From positions 1 through 5,499 of the forward strand of contig JAJRVC010000597.1 of NCBI GenBank assembly GCA_024277475.1: 5,499 nucleotides of DNA. The letters are read 5' to 3'. The notes beneath the pieces were generated by a model. It was given only the letters and a program-made list of their open reading frames with translations, was not told where the DNA came from and made no database searches. This DNA comes from Deltaproteobacteria bacterium. GTDB lineage: Bacteria > Desulfobacterota > Desulfobacteria > Desulfobacterales > JAFDCJ01. The position numbers and the translations under genes were made by a program. How positions within the stretch are numbered: position 1 is the stretch's first letter; every line of letters starts with the position of its first letter. Shown here piece by piece: positions 4,842 through 5,499 of the stretch.

Positions 4842-5499
4842 TTGTTAAAATATATTGGCCGCAGGTTGCTTCAAGCTATTCCTTTGCTCGTCGGCGTATC
4901 GATTCTGGCTTTTGCCATGATGCACCTGGCGCCGGGAGGCCCCCTGGCTGTATATACGCTCAATCCCACCATCACCGCCCAGGATATCGAGCGCATCAAG
5001 GGCGTCTTCGGTCTCGACCAACCCATTTACCTCCAGTATACCCGGTGGGCCTGGGGTATGTTTACCGGCGACTGGGGAAACACCTTTTTCGGCGGCCGGC
5101 CGGTTTTCAACGTAATCATGGAGAGGGTCCCGGCCACATTTTTGCTAATGGGATCGGGCATGGCCGTCGCTGTCCTGCTCGGCATGTCCATCGGCATTCT
5201 GGGTGCATTCAAACGTTACTCGATATTTGACTATCTGGCAACCACCGGAGCCATGGTCGCCCTTTCTTTTCCCACGTTCTGGTTCGGCTTGATGGCTATT
5301 TTCATTTTCAGCTTGAAACTTGGCTGGCTGCCTTCCGGCGGTATGTACACCCTGGGCGGGGAAGAGAACATTCTGGACTTAATGCGCCATATGATTTTGC
5401 CCACAATGGTCCTGGCGCTGGTATTGGTGGCCCAATGGAGTCGTTACACGCGATCAAGCTTTTTAGAGGTTATTAATCAGGATTACATCCGTACCGCCA
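4842..5499 (+). CDS. dppB: Dipeptide/oligopeptide ABC importer permease, DppB/OppB type (partial)
   Basis: This is the first 219 residues of an inner-membrane permease, open at the right edge. It has the family N-terminus MLKYIGRRLLQAIPLLVGVS with a first membrane helix at about 9-29, then the hallmark LAPGGPLA (29-36). The periplasmic-side segment has FGLDQPIYLQYTRW (56-69) and GDWGNTFFGGRPV (76-88). The next helices lie at about 97-122, 134-160 and 183-200, with the conserved LSFPTFWFGL (141-150) and LGWLPSGG (160-167) blocks. It breaks off at EVINQDYIRTA (209-219), just where the EAA loop that docks on the ATPases begins. The start is TTG 4842: a stop lies in frame at 4827-4829, AGGAG (4828-4832) is 9 bases upstream, and the first in-frame ATG would remove the first helix. 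Roughly the last third and the partner DppC/OppC-type permease should lie beyond the edge. Confidence 0.93.
   Translation, partial: MLKYIGRRLLQAIPLLVGVSILAFAMMHLAPGGPLAVYTLNPTITAQDIERIKGVFGLDQPIYLQYTRWAWGMFTGDWGNTFFGGRPVFNVIMERVPATFLLMGSGMAVAVLLGMSIGILGAFKRYSIFDYLATTGAMVALSFPTFWFGLMAIFIFSLKLGWLPSGGMYTLGGEENILDLMRHMILPTMVLALVLVAQWSRYTRSSFLEVINQDYIRTA

Noticed and set aside
5045..5230. Overlapping frames inside the permease on both strands
   Set aside because: The TTG-initiated frame gives a full-length match to a DppB-type permease, so the others are shadows.

Overview
The window reads as a piece of a bacterial chromosome, most likely from an anaerobic Desulfobacterota-type organism (Desulfobacterales-like). 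That placement is an inference. It rests on general recollection of the style of the intergenic DNA (short-period simple repeats in almost every gap), on the moderate-GC coding sequence next to AT-rich spacers, and on the small 80-residue protein. No rRNA, tRNA, CRISPR array, transposase or phage gene is visible.

Layout: 1-380 is non-coding, with two perfect inverted repeats, a threefold 10-bp tandem repeat and a plausible sigma-70 promoter. An 80-aa protein of unknown function lies at 381-623 (+). A short convergent gap (624-793) follows. Next is a FAD-dependent oxidoreductase of the DAO (D-amino acid oxidase / sarcosine oxidase / dimethylglycine dehydrogenase) family on the minus strand, 794-2098, whose start is fixed at 2098 by a perfect Shine-Dalgarno. 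A 454-bp divergent spacer (2099-2552) holds repeats and a 12-bp palindrome. On the plus strand come the two ATPases of a dipeptide/oligopeptide ABC importer, DppD/OppD-type (2553-3533) and DppF/OppF-type (3577-4551). After a 290-bp repeat-rich spacer comes the first permease, DppB/OppB-type, starting with TTG at 4842 and cut by the window end just before its EAA loop.

How the genes may work together: the importer would bring in a peptide-like or N-substituted amino-acid substrate, and the divergently encoded flavoenzyme could oxidise the C-N bond of that substrate or a breakdown product. The second permease and the solute-binding protein would be expected beyond the right edge. The ATPases precede the permease here, unlike the common binding protein-permease-permease-ATPase-ATPase order.

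The most unusual signal is not a gene. The 5' leaders of the flavoenzyme (minus strand) and of the permease (plus strand) are copies of one repeat. It contains a small hairpin kept as a stem by G-U wobbles in one copy, and it ends exactly in the Shine-Dalgarno sequence of each gene. The same two spacers also share a 16-bp inverted match and related TGAATATT/CGATTGA blocks, so the leaders are mosaics of dispersed repeat modules. Whether this is co-regulation or a genome-wide repeat that happens to supply ribosome binding sites cannot be decided from this window.
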